Source: Microbacterium murale | Lineage (GTDB): Bacteria > Actinomycetota > Actinomycetes > Actinomycetales > Microbacteriaceae | Assembly (NCBI RefSeq): GCF_030815955.1 | Contig: NZ_JAUSXK010000001.1 | Location: 186,001-250,000 of the forward strand | Length of the DNA stretch: 64,000 nt | Direction of reading: 5' to 3' | Part shown: piece after piece, positions 24,259 to 33,785 of the stretch | How positions within the stretch are numbered: position 1 is the stretch's first letter | How the letters are laid out: the number at the start of each line of letters is the position of its first letter | The notes under the pieces: generated by a model | The model's input: only the letters and a program-made list of their open reading frames with translations | What the model was told of the DNA's origin: nothing | Databases searched by the model: none | Made by a program: the position numbers and the translations under genes

Positions 24259-24843
24259 ATGTCAAAGATCACGACCACGCTCGCGAGCCCCGACGTATGG
24301 GACGACATTCAACATGCTCTCAGCGGGGGCGGCGATGGCCGCAGCTGCCAGTGCGTGTGGCCCGTGCTCACGAACAAGGAGTGGGACGCAACTGACCTCG
24401 ACGAGCGCACAGCGCTGTTCCAGAGCGAGGTCGCTTCCGAGAGGCCACCGGGACTCGTCGCCTACATCGACGGCGAGGCCGCAGGGTGGATGCGCATCGG
24501 GCCGCGTCCGGCGCAGCACCGCCTCGCACGAACGAGGAACATCATCACCACCACACTCGAACCGCTCGGCGACGACACCGTCTGGGCCGTGACCTGCTTC
24601 GTCGTACGCAAGGAATACCGCGGCCAAGGGCTGAACGCCGCGCTCCTCGAAGCGGGCATCGAGTTCGCCCGCGCATCCGGGGCTCGAATGATCGAGGGCT
24701 ATCCGATCGACACGTCCGTCACCGATCCACGCGTCAACGATCTGTTCCATGGTGCTCTCTCGACTTTCCTCAACGCGGGCTTCGCCGAGGTCGCCAGCGC
24801 CAAGCCAGGTCGACCGCTGGTGAGCTTGACCCTCGCGGCCTGA
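24259..24843 (+). CDS. GNAT-family N-acetyltransferase
   Basis: About 194 residues. VTCFVVRKEYRGQGLNAALLEAGIEFA (residues 114-140) contains the acetyl-CoA loop of the GNAT fold (RGQGLN in place of Q/RxxGxG/A). The N-terminal half carries the CQCVWP segment seen in a subgroup of these enzymes. The acceptor substrate is unknown. The ATG at 24259 was chosen over a frame open from inside the tRNA; the promoter spacing supports it and implies a leaderless transcript. It is the first core-like gene to the right of the island. Confidence 0.8.
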   Translation: MSKITTTLASPDVWDDIQHALSGGGDGRSCQCVWPVLTNKEWDATDLDERTALFQSEVASERPPGLVAYIDGEAAGWMRIGPRPAQHRLARTRNIITTTLEPLGDDTVWAVTCFVVRKEYRGQGLNAALLEAGIEFARASGARMIEGYPIDTSVTDPRVNDLFHGALSTFLNAGFAEVASAKPGRPLVSLTLAA

Positions 24844-24886
24844 CCACTGGCACGGCATCGGGTGCCGGCGAACCTACGATGGAGGG

Positions 24887-25558
24887 ATGCAACGCGGCGC
24901 CCAGACGAGAACCCCCCTCCCGTGGGCGTTCGTTCCGTACGTCGTGATCTCGATCGTGCACGTCGTCGCCCTCGCGCTGCAGAGCGACATCGCCTCCCCC
25001 ACCAAGCTGTGGCTGATGCCGTTGCTCGCGGTCCCGGTGCTGTTGTCGGTGCGCCTGCGCCCCACGAGCGCGATCGCACTGCTGCTCGCCGCCATCGCCC
25101 TGTCATGGCTCGGCGACGGTGCCGGCGCGTTCTTCCCCGGTGGACCAGAACTCCCGCTGATGCTGATGTTCTTCGGACTCGCGCACATCGCCTACATCGT
25201 GCTCTTCGTGCGCGTGATCGCGGTGCGACGGATGCCGTGGTGGGCACTCGTGTTCGCGGTGTGGTGGATCCTGATGCTCGTCGTGCTCGGCCCGCACACC
25301 GGCGAACTGTTCTTCGCCGTCGCAGCATACGGCCTGGTCCTAGGCGGCACTGCAGCGTTCTCGACGCGCTGTCATCCGCTGGTCGTGTGGGGCGGCGTCT
25401 TCTTCCTGATCAGCGACACCGTCCTGGCCTTCCGGCTCTTCACGCCGGACTCCATGCCGCAGTGGACGAGCCCCCTCGTGATGCTCACATATACGCTCGG
25501 CCAGGGGCTCATCGTCGCAGGTGCCCTCATGAGTGTGCGGGCAAGGAGGAGCGCATGA
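24887..25558 (+). CDS. YhhN/TMEM86-family lysoplasmalogenase-like membrane protein
   Basis: A 223-residue integral membrane protein with about seven to eight hydrophobic segments. The conserved SWLGDGAGAF (residues 73-82) and FFLISDTVLAF (168-178) motifs are those of the YhhN/lysoplasmalogenase family, whose animal members hydrolyse the vinyl-ether bond of lysoplasmalogens. The bacterial substrate is often uncertain. GGAGGG stands directly before the ATG. The stop overlaps the S4-protein start (ATGA). Confidence 0.8.
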   Translation: MQRGAQTRTPLPWAFVPYVVISIVHVVALALQSDIASPTKLWLMPLLAVPVLLSVRLRPTSAIALLLAAIALSWLGDGAGAFFPGGPELPLMLMFFGLAHIAYIVLFVRVIAVRRMPWWALVFAVWWILMLVVLGPHTGELFFAVAAYGLVLGGTAAFSTRCHPLVVWGGVFFLISDTVLAFRLFTPDSMPQWTSPLVMLTYTLGQGLIVAGALMSVRARRSA

Positions 25559-25938
25559 CGAATGCCCCATCGCAGGATAAGCCCGTGCGGGTGGACAGCT
25601 GGCTGTGGGCGATCCGCGTCTACAAGACCCGTTCGGCTGCCACGACCGCATGCCGCGCCGGGCATGTACGCGTGAACGGCGAGAAGGCGAAGGCCGCCCA
25701 GACCGTGAAGCCCGGCGACGAGCTGCGCGTGCGCATCAGCGGCTTCGATCGCATCCTCTTCGTGCGAAAGACGCTCGTGAAACGCGTCGGAGCGCCGGTC
25801 GCCGCCCTCGCCTACGACGATCGCACTCCTGCACGCGAGCCCCAGGCGATCATGGGCATGCGAGATCGCGGTGCAGGTCGCCCGACAAAACGCGAGCGTC
25901 GCGACATCGACAAGCTGCGCGGGCGCGAAGACTACTGA
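25555..25938 (+). CDS. S4-domain RNA-binding protein (Hsp15-like)
   Basis: A 127-residue basic protein with an S4 RNA-binding domain at its N-terminus: VRVDSWLWAIRVYKTRSAA, CRAGHVRVNGEKAK, VKPGDELRV. Length and layout match the Hsp15 group, which binds stalled or free 50S subunits in other bacteria. The C-terminal tail is Arg/Lys-rich. It is coupled to the lysoplasmalogenase-like gene by a 4-bp overlap; the functional link is not obvious. Confidence 0.85.
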   Translation: MTNAPSQDKPVRVDSWLWAIRVYKTRSAATTACRAGHVRVNGEKAKAAQTVKPGDELRVRISGFDRILFVRKTLVKRVGAPVAALAYDDRTPAREPQAIMGMRDRGAGRPTKRERRDIDKLRGREDY

Positions 25939-25955
25939 TACTCAGCGGTGCACGG

Positions 25956-26453
25956 TCATCCGAGTTCGGCGCGCAGGCTCGGCCACGATGCAGCGAACCC
26001 CGGATGCAGCGGACGGTCGGTGACCTCATCCACCGGCACCCACTCGAGAGCCACGCTCTCCGGGTCGCTGATCACGGGCGTGAACTGTTCGACCACGTCG
26101 GCGACGACAGTGGTGTATGACCAGATCTTCAGGTCGAGCACGCTGGTGAAGCGAACTTCCACAGCACCGGACGGGATGCCGGCTTCCTCCGTCGCCTCGC
26201 GCAACGCGCCATCGATCGCCGACTCGCCCTCGTGCAGCGCCCCGCCAGGCAGACCCCACGTGCCGCCGAAATGGCTCCAGCTCACCCGATGCTGAAGCAG
26301 AATGCCGCGCTCTGCATCGACGGCGAGCAGACCGGCTGCACCGAAACGACCCCAGTACTTCTCACCCGTATCGGCGACGACCCAGGCGTCGCCGGGATCG
26401 CGCGGCCCGTCAGGGCGCCGTGGCTCACCGGGGGTTGGAGGAACGATCGTCAC
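25956..26453 (-). CDS. NUDIX hydrolase
   Basis: A 165-residue protein with a clear NUDIX box, GGALHEGESAIDGALREATEEAG (Gx5Ex7REUxEEx, about residues 70-92), preceded by WGLP. It hydrolyses some nucleoside-diphosphate-linked compound; the substrate cannot be read. The N-terminus is Pro-rich. Convergent with the S4 gene and divergent from the nucleosidase gene. Confidence 0.85.
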   Translation of the reverse strand: MTIVPPTPGEPRRPDGPRDPGDAWVVADTGEKYWGRFGAAGLLAVDAERGILLQHRVSWSHFGGTWGLPGGALHEGESAIDGALREATEEAGIPSGAVEVRFTSVLDLKIWSYTTVVADVVEQFTPVISDPESVALEWVPVDEVTDRPLHPGFAASWPSLRAELG

Positions 26454-26533
26454 CCCTCCACCCTGTCACAGCATCCTCCGATCCGGCTGCCCGGAAGACC
26501 CGAGACGTAACGCGCGTCTGGGATGATGAAGCG

Positions 26534-27091
26534 GTGAAGCTTCTCGTCGCTGCCCTCGAATCCGAACTCGTCGCCTTCTCCGAGCCTCTGGAAGGCTTCG
26601 ACCGTCTCGTGACGGGACCCGGCAAACTCAAGGCGACCTACGGCCTGACGCGCGCGCTCGATGCCAGCACCTACGACGAGATTGTCGTGGTCGGCACAGC
26701 CGGCGCGCTTGACCCCGACCTCGCCGCCGGCGTGTATGAAATCGACGTCGCCTTCCAGCACGATGTTCGTGATGAGGAAGGCGTGGCCGGACAGCACGTC
26801 TCGATGCCGCCGCGAATGATCCTCGGCCAGGGCACGATGACGATCGCCACGGGCGACAGTTTCATCGACGATGCGGATGCGGTCATCGGCATCCGCGCGC
26901 TCGGTGGTCAGCTCGTGGATATGGAGTCCTACGCGTACGCGTGGGTCGCCACGCAGTTCGGCGTACCGATCCGCATCTGGAAGGCGGTGTCCGACCGCGC
27001 CCAGGACGATGCGAACACCACCTGGAACGAGGCCGTCACGGCCTGCAGCCACCAGCTGCGCGACCGCATCCGCGACGAGTTCAGCGTCTAG
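26534..27091 (+). CDS. Nucleosidase of the MTA/SAH (PNP/UDP) superfamily
   Basis: About 185 residues. It starts at a GTG (VKLLVAALESEL); upstream frame is antisense to the NUDIX gene start. VVVGTAGALDPDL (residues 51-63) and GGQLVDMESYAYAWVA (about 126-141, with the MExxA-type substrate loop) are signatures of 5'-methylthioadenosine/S-adenosylhomocysteine-type nucleosidases. It is shorter than MtnN (about 230), so the exact substrate is open. Four bp before the arginase-fold gene. Confidence 0.75.
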   Translation: MKLLVAALESELVAFSEPLEGFDRLVTGPGKLKATYGLTRALDASTYDEIVVVGTAGALDPDLAAGVYEIDVAFQHDVRDEEGVAGQHVSMPPRMILGQGTMTIATGDSFIDDADAVIGIRALGGQLVDMESYAYAWVATQFGVPIRIWKAVSDRAQDDANTTWNEAVTACSHQLRDRIRDEFSV

Positions 27092-27094
27092 ACC

Positions 27095-28027
27095 ATGTCT
27101 TCCGGGCGGCGATGGGGCGCGATCGGCGTACCGTCAAGCGCTGGCGGGCACACGCCGGGAATGGACCTTGCACCGGCTGCAGTACGTGAAGCAGGCCTCC
27201 AGTCGCTCTTGGGAGCCAGTGCTGACCTCGTCGTCGATCACGGTGACATATCCGGGTTTCGACGCCGCCCCGATCCGGACCGTCCTGACCGTCAGAACAT
27301 CGCGGAGGTGGTCAGAGTGGCCATCGACACGGCAGCGGCTGTCGTCGATGTCCTCCACGCCGGCGAGATCCCCCTGGTCATCGGCGGCGATTGCACAGTG
27401 ACCATGGGTGTCGTAGCTGGCTTCCATGACGCGGGGCAACCGTGCGCGCTGCTCTATTTCGACGGCGGCCCCGACCTTTACACGCCGGGCCGCACGGAAT
27501 ACGGCAATCTCGATGCAATGGGACTCGCCCACATGCTCTCCGTCGCCGGAAGCGACGCGCAGCTGACATCCATCTGGGGCGATGCTCCTCTCCTCCGGTC
27601 GGATGAAGTCGTCGTGTACGGCGACGTCATACCGGAAGATCCACAGGATCTCGAGAACATCGTCGCAACGCAGCTTCAACTGCAGCGAGTACCCGCCACC
27701 AGGATCCATCAGGGCGTCGCCGTCGCGGCACGCGCCGCCCTCACCGCGATCGAACAGGCAGGCCCGCGTTTCCTCGTTCACTTCGACGTCGACGTACTCG
27801 CTCATATGCACATGCCCCTCGCGAACATGCCTAACCCTGACCGAGAGCCGTGGGGACTCACGGTCGAGGAAGTCATCGACAGCCTGCGTATCTTCGCCGC
27901 CAGTGATCGCTTCGCGGGGATCGTCTTGACGGAGGTGAACCCCGGCAACGCACCCGACCAGGAGGTTCTGGTCCGGTACGTGAAGATGATCACCAGTGGG
28001 CTGGATCGAGCACGCGCAGCGTCATGA
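27095..28027 (+). CDS. Arginase/agmatinase-fold protein with altered metal site
   Basis: A 310-residue ureohydrolase-fold protein. The family landmarks are GGDC (97-100; GGDH in arginases), DGGPD (123-127; DAHxD in arginases) and FDVDV (230-234). Four aspartates remain but both metal-binding histidines are replaced, by C100 and G125. Classical Mn-dependent arginase or agmatinase activity is therefore unlikely; it may use another metal or reaction, or be a regulatory protein. It starts 4 bp after the nucleosidase stop and probably shares its transcript. Confidence 0.75.
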   Translation: MSSGRRWGAIGVPSSAGGHTPGMDLAPAAVREAGLQSLLGASADLVVDHGDISGFRRRPDPDRPDRQNIAEVVRVAIDTAAAVVDVLHAGEIPLVIGGDCTVTMGVVAGFHDAGQPCALLYFDGGPDLYTPGRTEYGNLDAMGLAHMLSVAGSDAQLTSIWGDAPLLRSDEVVVYGDVIPEDPQDLENIVATQLQLQRVPATRIHQGVAVAARAALTAIEQAGPRFLVHFDVDVLAHMHMPLANMPNPDREPWGLTVEEVIDSLRIFAASDRFAGIVLTEVNPGNAPDQEVLVRYVKMITSGLDRARAAS

Positions 28028-28057
28028 GCATGCGGAGTGCGTACGGTGCTCGCCCAC

Positions 28058-29233
28058 TCATCGAGCAGCGGCCAGTACCGCGGCAAGACCTTCCTGGAGA
28101 TCCTTGACGAAATAGTCGGGCACTTCCAGTGACGGGAAGTGTCCCCCGGCTTCCGGCACGTTCCATCGGACGATCTGCCGATACCGCTCCTGCGTCCAGG
28201 CCCGAGGGGTGCGCGACTCGATGTCACCGGGATACATGGTGATCGCCGAGGGGACGTCGACTCGGAGGTCGGGGTCCAACGAATGCGGGCTCTCGTAGTA
28301 GATGCGTGCCGCCGACGCACCGGTGCGCGTCAGCCAGTAAAGCGTGACGTCATCCAGAATCCTGTCTCTGGAGATCGTCTCGAACGGGCTGCCTTCGGTG
28401 TCCGACCACTCGGCGAATTTGTCGAGAAGCCAGGCGAGGAGCCCCACCGGTGAGTCGACGAGCGAGTAACCGATGGTCTGCGGCCTCGTCGCCTGCTGCT
28501 TCGCGTACGCCCGATGGTGCAGCCAGAAATCGCGCGTCTCCTCGACCCATTCGCGTTCGATCGTCGTCAAAGAGTCCGTCGTCATCCCTGGCGGCGCCAG
28601 CGCGAAAGTCGTGTGGATGCCGACGACATGCTCCGGGAACATCCCGCCGAGGACTGTGGTGACGTTACCGCCCCAGTCTCCGCCGTGGGCGAGGAACCTG
28701 CTGTAGCCGAGCCGTCCCATCAGTTCCACCCATGCGTCTGCGATCTTTTCAACTCCCCACCCCGTGGTGGTCGGCTTGTCGCTGTAGCCGAACCCCGGGA
28801 GCGACGGGGCCACGACGTGAAACGCCGGCGTATCCGCATCTCTCGGATCTGCCAGCTCATCGATCACGTCGACGAACTCAGCCACGCTGCCCGGCCAGCC
28901 GTGCGTCATGATCAGCGGCGTGGCATCCGCGCGCTTGGATCTGCGGTGCAGGAAATGGATGCTGAGATCGTCGACGGTCGTGCGGAACTGTCCGATCCGA
29001 TTGAGGCGCGTTTCGAACGAGCTCCAGTCATACTCGGTGCGCCAGTAGTTCACCAGATCGACGAGATCGGCGAGCGGAACGCCCTGATCCCAACGCTGAG
29101 GATCCGGCGCTGGCCGGAAGACGGTCTCGGTCTCCGGCAACCGCGCCGCCGCCAATCGCGCGCGCAGATCGTCGAGGTCCGCATCGGTCGCGTGGGCGTC
29201 GAATGCGTGCACTTCGTCCGTTGTGTGGGACAT
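28058..29233 (-). CDS. Epoxide hydrolase-like alpha/beta hydrolase
   Basis: About 391 residues with an N-terminal epoxide-hydrolase (EHN) domain, WRTEYDWSSFETRLNRIGQF, followed by an alpha/beta-hydrolase core: oxyanion region THGWPGSVAEF, nucleophile motif GGDWGGNV (catalytic Asp) and a late catalytic His in AGGHFPSLE. The membrane-anchor region of animal enzymes is absent. AGGAGG precedes the chosen ATG; upstream frame is not used. It probably opens xenobiotic or natural epoxides in the cytoplasm. A perfect 14-bp inverted repeat lies just upstream. Confidence 0.85.
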   Translation of the reverse strand: MSHTTDEVHAFDAHATDADLDDLRARLAAARLPETETVFRPAPDPQRWDQGVPLADLVDLVNYWRTEYDWSSFETRLNRIGQFRTTVDDLSIHFLHRRSKRADATPLIMTHGWPGSVAEFVDVIDELADPRDADTPAFHVVAPSLPGFGYSDKPTTTGWGVEKIADAWVELMGRLGYSRFLAHGGDWGGNVTTVLGGMFPEHVVGIHTTFALAPPGMTTDSLTTIEREWVEETRDFWLHHRAYAKQQATRPQTIGYSLVDSPVGLLAWLLDKFAEWSDTEGSPFETISRDRILDDVTLYWLTRTGASAARIYYESPHSLDPDLRVDVPSAITMYPGDIESRTPRAWTQERYRQIVRWNVPEAGGHFPSLEVPDYFVKDLQEGLAAVLAAAR

Positions 29234-29248
29234 GGGGCCTCCTGAGTT

Positions 29249-29290
29249 CCCTCGCAAGGGTGCCATAGACCGGGGACACCCTTGCGAGGG
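29249..29290. repeat. Perfect 14-bp inverted repeat between dehydrogenase and hydrolase genes
   Basis: CCCTCGCAAGGGTG (29249-29262) and CACCCTTGCGAGGG (29277-29290) form a stem with a 14-nt loop. Immediately downstream of the dehydrogenase stop it may be a terminator, though no T-run follows; it would also fall in the 5' leader of the hydrolase mRNA. Confidence 0.6.
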
Positions 29291-29294
29291 TCGC

Positions 29295-30368
29295 TCAATG
29301 CAGTACCGGCGTCTCCGCTCCCGCCCGCAGACGTGCTGCCGCGAGCTCTTCCGCAGCGGCCAGCGGAGTGATCCCGCGCTCTTCGGAGTCGGCGAGGATC
29401 CTTCGGACGGTGTCGCCGATGTGCGTCACGCGATCCATGATCTCGGCACGAGAACCGAGCTTCTTCGCCTCGTGATCGAGGTAGATGACGCCACCGGCGT
29501 TGACGACGAAGTCGGGGGCGTACAGGATGCCGCGCGCGGCCAGGCGGTCGGCGCCGCTGTGCGATGCGAGCGGGTTGTTGGCCGGACCGCATACCGCCGA
29601 GGTGTCGAGTGCATCGATGACCTCATCCGTGAGCAGTCCACCGATCCCGGCCGGCACGAAGACGTCTGATGCGACGAGATGCTCCGTTCCCGGCTCCGCC
29701 CACGCCGCCCCGAGCTCTCCGGCGAGGTGACGACGCTCCGAGTTGACGTCGGTGACCGTCAGCAGCGCTCCCTCGGCAGACAGGCGCACGGCGAGACGCC
29801 CGCCGACCTGGCCGAGTCCGGAGATCGTGATCCGCCGCCCTGCGACGTCTCCCGAGCCCGTTGTGCGCTCCAGCACGGCGCGCAGTGATTCGTAGACGCC
29901 GAGGCTCGTGGGCCCGGCCGGCTCGCCCGATCCTCCTGAGGCATCCGGCAATCCGACGACGTGCGTCGTCCGTTCCCCGACGACAGCCATGTCGTCCATC
30001 GTCGAACCGACGTCCTCCGCCGTGCGATACAGACCGTCGAACGACTCCACGGCATCACCGAGATCGAGGAACGCGGCACGTCGTCGCTCGGCGTCGAGCA
30101 CCGTCCCCGGCTCCATCCCGATGACGGCCTTGCCGCCACCGGCGTCGAGCCCGGCGGTCGCGTTCTTCAACGTCATCGCAGCGGACAGCCGCAGCGCATC
30201 GCCGAGCGCATCGCTCCAGTGCGGATATGTCCACAGTCGTGCGCCGCCGAGCGCCGAGCCGAGCACGGACGAATGCAGAGCCACGGCGATGAAGAGGCCA
30301 CTGCGTCGGCCGGTGATCACCTCCACGCGTTCGTGGGTGAAATCGGGCAGGGGCAGGGTGTGCGTCAT
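29295..30368 (-). CDS. Leu/Val/Glu-type amino-acid dehydrogenase
   Basis: About 357 residues of the Glu/Leu/Phe/Val dehydrogenase family. The N-terminal domain shows ALGGARLWTYP and MTLKNATAGLDAGGGKAVI, containing the catalytic lysine region; the C-terminal NAD domain has the Rossmann motif GLGQVGGRLA. Length and the GGGKAVI form match leucine/valine dehydrogenases, which deaminate branched-chain amino acids to 2-oxoacids. The ATG at 30368 is preferred because GAGGAT lies before it and upstream frame runs into a terminator hairpin. Confidence 0.85.
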   Translation of the reverse strand: MTHTLPLPDFTHERVEVITGRRSGLFIAVALHSSVLGSALGGARLWTYPHWSDALGDALRLSAAMTLKNATAGLDAGGGKAVIGMEPGTVLDAERRRAAFLDLGDAVESFDGLYRTAEDVGSTMDDMAVVGERTTHVVGLPDASGGSGEPAGPTSLGVYESLRAVLERTTGSGDVAGRRITISGLGQVGGRLAVRLSAEGALLTVTDVNSERRHLAGELGAAWAEPGTEHLVASDVFVPAGIGGLLTDEVIDALDTSAVCGPANNPLASHSGADRLAARGILYAPDFVVNAGGVIYLDHEAKKLGSRAEIMDRVTHIGDTVRRILADSEERGITPLAAAEELAAARLRAGAETPVLH

Positions 30369-30399
30369 CGCATCCTCTTTCGGCGGGCCTTTTGGGCAC

Positions 30400-30437
30400 A
30401 GAAGGTGGATGCCGCCTTGTCGCAGCATCCACCTTCT
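30400..30437 (-). terminator. Terminator hairpin after der
   Basis: AGAAGGTGGATGC (30400-30412) pairs perfectly with GCATCCACCTTCT (30425-30437). It follows the der stop by about 40 bp on the minus strand and closes the long core block. Confidence 0.7.
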
Positions 30438-30477
30438 ATTGCACCACTCCGGCCGCCGAACGGCAACCGTCAGGTCA

Positions 30478-32001
30478 CTAGCGCTGGCGCTTCTCCCGCA
30501 CGCGCATGTTGATCACGATCGGAGTGCCATCGAATTCGTACAGCTCGCGCAGGCGGCGCTGGATGAAGCGGCGGTAACCCGGGTCCAGGAAGCCCGTCGT
30601 GAACAGCACGAACGTCGGCGGACGCGTCGAGGCCTGCGTACCGAACAGGATGCGCGGCTGCTTGCCACCACGAAGGGGGTGCGGGTGCTCGGCGACGAGT
30701 TCGGAGATGAAGGCGTTGAACTTGCCTGTCGGGATGCGGCGATCCCAGTTCTCCAGCGCCGTCTCGAGCGCAGGCACCAGCTTGTCGAAGTGGCGGCCGG
30801 TCTTCGCGGAGATGTTCACCCTCGGCGCCCAGGCGACGTGAGCGAGATCCTGCTCGATCTCCCGCTCGAGGTAGCGACGACGATCCGCGTTCTCCAGATC
30901 GATGTCGTTCAGGCGATCCCACTTGTTGAACGCCAGCACCAGCGCACGACCCGACTCGAGCACGAGGTCGATGATGCGCACGTCCTGCTCGCTGATCGTC
31001 TCCGAGACGTCGAGCACGACGACGGCGACCTCGGCACGCTCGAGAGCCGCAGACGTGCGCAGCGAGGCGTAGAAGTCCGCACCCTGCGACAGGTGCACGC
31101 GGCGACGGATGCCGGCGGTGTCGACCAGGCGCCAGAGCTTGCCACCGAGTTCGACGACCTCATCGACCGGGTCACGGGTGGTGCCGGCCAGTTCGTTGAC
31201 GACTACGCGCTCTTCGCCGGCGGCCTTGTTCAGCAGCGACGACTTGCCGACGTTCGGGCGTCCGAGGATCGCGACCCGGCGAGGGCCGCCGATCTCGTAC
31301 TTCGCGACGGAGGAGATGGACGGCAGCTTCTCAAGCACGGCATCCAGCAGGTCTGCCACGCCGCGACCGTGCACCGCCGAGGTCGGGTAGGGCTCACCGA
31401 GGCCGAGGCTCCAGAGGGCAGCGACCTCGGGCTCCTGCCGCGCGTCATCGATCTTGTTGGCGACGAGGAACACCGTCTTGCCGCTCTTGCGCAGCAGCTT
31501 CACGACGTGCTCGTCGGTGGAGGTGGCCCCCACCATCGCGTCGACGACGAACAGCACGAGGTCGGAGAGGTCGATCGCGACCTCTGCCTGGGCTGCGACG
31601 GAGCGGTCGATGCCCTTGGCATCCGGCTCCCAGCCACCGGTGTCGACCAGCGAGAAGCGCCGGTCGTTCCACTCGGCCTTGTACGTCACGCGGTCGCGGG
31701 TGACACCGGGGGTGTCCTCGACGACGGCTTCGCGGCGGCCAAGGATGCGGTTCACGAGCGCGGATTTGCCCACGTTCGGTCGTCCGACGATCGCGACGAC
31801 GGGAAGCGCCGGCAGGAACTCGATCCCACCCTCGCCCTGGGTGATGCCGGCGAGGAGCGCCGCATCATCCTCATCCAGATCGTAGTCGGCGAGACCAGCG
31901 CGCAGAGCCTCAGCGCGCTGTTCGGCGAGCTGCTCGTCGAGCTCATCCATCTTCTCGGCGAGGCGGTCGGGACCGCCCTCGTATTCTTCTTCAGCGGCCA
32001 T
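30478..32001 (-). CDS. der: Ribosome-assembly GTPase Der (EngA)
   Basis: A 507-residue protein with two tandem Era-type GTPase domains, each with its own P-loop ([14 protein letters not shown] and [14 protein letters not shown]), the matching NKxD motifs (ANKID; FNKWD) and a C-terminal KH-like domain. Der is essential for 50S subunit maturation. An acidic N-terminal extension (about 60 residues) is usual in actinobacteria. The start lies within the end of cmk (11-bp overlap), a conserved cmk-der arrangement. Confidence 0.95.
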   Translation of the reverse strand: MAAEEEYEGGPDRLAEKMDELDEQLAEQRAEALRAGLADYDLDEDDAALLAGITQGEGGIEFLPALPVVAIVGRPNVGKSALVNRILGRREAVVEDTPGVTRDRVTYKAEWNDRRFSLVDTGGWEPDAKGIDRSVAAQAEVAIDLSDLVLFVVDAMVGATSTDEHVVKLLRKSGKTVFLVANKIDDARQEPEVAALWSLGLGEPYPTSAVHGRGVADLLDAVLEKLPSISSVAKYEIGGPRRVAILGRPNVGKSSLLNKAAGEERVVVNELAGTTRDPVDEVVELGGKLWRLVDTAGIRRRVHLSQGADFYASLRTSAALERAEVAVVVLDVSETISEQDVRIIDLVLESGRALVLAFNKWDRLNDIDLENADRRRYLEREIEQDLAHVAWAPRVNISAKTGRHFDKLVPALETALENWDRRIPTGKFNAFISELVAEHPHPLRGGKQPRILFGTQASTRPPTFVLFTTGFLDPGYRRFIQRRLRELYEFDGTPIVINMRVREKRQR

Positions 32002-32668
32002 GTTCCGCTCCTTGCTTTCGTTCGATCACCGCGAGTACGGCGTCGATGGTCTGTGGGAAATCGAGGTGCGTCGAATCGACGACCTCCACGCCGTCTGCGG
32101 CGTTGAGGAAGTCGACGACTGCGCTGTCCGAGGCGTCGCGCTTGTGCAGCGCTTCGGCGACGACAGCGGCGTTCTCGCCGACGAGTTCGCCGGCCCGTCT
32201 GGCTGCCCGTACCTCAGGGGCGGCGGTGAGGAGTATGCGCACTGGTGCGTCAGGGGCGACCACCGTGGTGATGTCGCGCCCTTCCACGACGACGGCCGGG
32301 TAAGGGGCCCCCGCCACCAGCGAGCGGAAGAAGATGTTGACCTGCTCGCGCACCGCAGGCACGCGAGCGACGCCGCTGACAGCGTCAGAGACGCGCGGGT
32401 CGCGAATCGCGGCGGTGATGTCGCGCTCGCCGACGGCGACGGTGCGGTCGTCAGGGTCGAGGCCGAGACGGAGATCGAATTCGGATGCCGCTGCGAGCAC
32501 CGCATCGGAATCATCTGTCGCGGCACCACGATCGAGCACGTGCCAGGCCAGCGCGCGGTACGCGGCGCCGGTGTCGAGGTAGCCGTATCCGCGCGAGCGC
32601 GCCACAGCCTTCGACACACTGGACTTGCCGGAACCCGCCGGGCCGTCGATCGCGATGAATTCACTCAT
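31991..32668 (-). CDS. cmk: Cytidylate (CMP/dCMP) kinase
   Basis: About 225 residues. The P-loop GPAGSGKSS is at residues 9-17 and [14 protein letters not shown] follows; [15 protein letters not shown] and [10 protein letters not shown] complete the family pattern. It phosphorylates CMP and dCMP with ATP in the pyrimidine pathway. The ATG overlaps the end of tyrA by 8 bp and the gene end overlaps der by 11 bp. The frame upstream of MSEFIAID belongs to tyrA in another phase. Confidence 0.95.
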   Translation of the reverse strand: MSEFIAIDGPAGSGKSSVSKAVARSRGYGYLDTGAAYRALAWHVLDRGAATDDSDAVLAAASEFDLRLGLDPDDRTVAVGERDITAAIRDPRVSDAVSGVARVPAVREQVNIFFRSLVAGAPYPAVVVEGRDITTVVAPDAPVRILLTAAPEVRAARRAGELVGENAAVVAEALHKRDASDSAVVDFLNAADGVEVVDSTHLDFPQTIDAVLAVIERKQGAEHGR

Positions 32669-33785
32669 TGGTCGCTCCCGCAATCCGCCATCCGCGCTCC
32701 TGCAGCCCTTCGATCGCGCCGTGCAGCGCGGCCGGAGCCACGCTGATCTCCGCGAGGCCGAACTGTGCACCCGGCGAATGCTCCAGGCGCAGGTCTTCCA
32801 CGTTCACGCCGAGCTCGCCGAGCTCACCGAACAGGCGGCCGAGCTGGCCTGCGGTGTCATCGACCATGACGACGAGCTGCTCGTACTTGCGGTTCTGCCC
32901 GTGCTTGCCCGGGAGACGCTCCACGCCGTCATTGCCCTGGCGGATGGTCTCGGCCAGCACACGTCGCGCGCCAGGGGCGGCCGGTGCGCGCAGCGCATCG
33001 GACACCTCGCGCAGGTCATCGGCGAGCGCATCCAGGATCTCGACGACCGGCTGCGCGTTGGCACCGAGGATCTGCACCCAGAGTTCAGGAGCGGATGCCG
33101 CGATACGGGTAGTGTCGCGCACGCCTTGCCCTGCGAGGCGCATGGCGCCCTCATCCGCGGTCGCGAATCGTCCGGCCAGCAGGCTGGCGACGACCTGCGG
33201 CACGTGCGAGGTGAGAGCCACCGAGCTGTCGTGCTCCTCCGGCGTCATCTCCAACGGCATCGCACCGACATCGAGGGCGAGTGCCTCCACCAGCGCGAGG
33301 TCAGCCGGGCGAGTGTCCTCGTCACGGCATACGACCCACGGGCGACCGATGAACAGATCGGCACGCGCCGAGATCGCTCCCCCGCGCTCGCGGCCGGCGA
33401 GCGGGTGCGAGCCGATGTAGCGGGTGATGTCGACACCGCGCTGCTTCAGGGCGCGGAACGGCTCGAGCTTCACGCTGGCGACGTCGGTGACGACGGCATC
33501 CGGAAAGCGTCCGAGCTCGGCCTCGATGACCTGTGCGGTGACGTCCGGTGGAACGGAAACGACGATGAGGGCCGGAGCGTCGTCCTCGCGGGCGGCGCGG
33601 CCGGCACCGTAATCGATCGCGAGGCGCAGCTGCGCGGGCGAAGTGTCAGCGAGAACCACATCGACGCCCTTGGCGCGCAGGGCATGCCCGATGCTCGCGC
33701 CGAGCAGACCTGCCCCGACGATGCGGACCGTCCCCGAGAGCCGCGGCGCGATGCCGCTGCCATTGGTTCTGGCCGTGTCGCTCAC
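32661..33785 (-). CDS. tyrA: Prephenate dehydrogenase
   Basis: A 374-residue enzyme for tyrosine synthesis, oxidising prephenate with NAD. It has a Rossmann motif [18 protein letters not shown] near the N-terminus, DVASVKLEP and [13 protein letters not shown] for the catalytic region, and a C-terminal ACT-like domain (about 295-374, [20 protein letters not shown]) that could bind tyrosine for feedback control. A GTG start overlaps the stop of the pseudouridine-synthase gene (GTGA). Confidence 0.92.
   Translation of the reverse strand: MSDTARTNGSGIAPRLSGTVRIVGAGLLGASIGHALRAKGVDVVLADTSPAQLRLAIDYGAGRAAREDDAPALIVVSVPPDVTAQVIEAELGRFPDAVVTDVASVKLEPFRALKQRGVDITRYIGSHPLAGRERGGAISARADLFIGRPWVVCRDEDTRPADLALVEALALDVGAMPLEMTPEEHDSSVALTSHVPQVVASLLAGRFATADEGAMRLAGQGVRDTTRIAASAPELWVQILGANAQPVVEILDALADDLREVSDALRAPAAPGARRVLAETIRQGNDGVERLPGKHGQNRKYEQLVVMVDDTAGQLGRLFGELGELGVNVEDLRLEHSPGAQFGLAEISVAPAALHGAIEGLQERGWRIAGATNE

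Noticed and set aside
29908..32106. 732-codon frame on the plus strand across the dehydrogenase and der genes
   Set aside because: Mirror of der and its neighbour; the minus-strand frames carry clear GTPase and dehydrogenase motifs.
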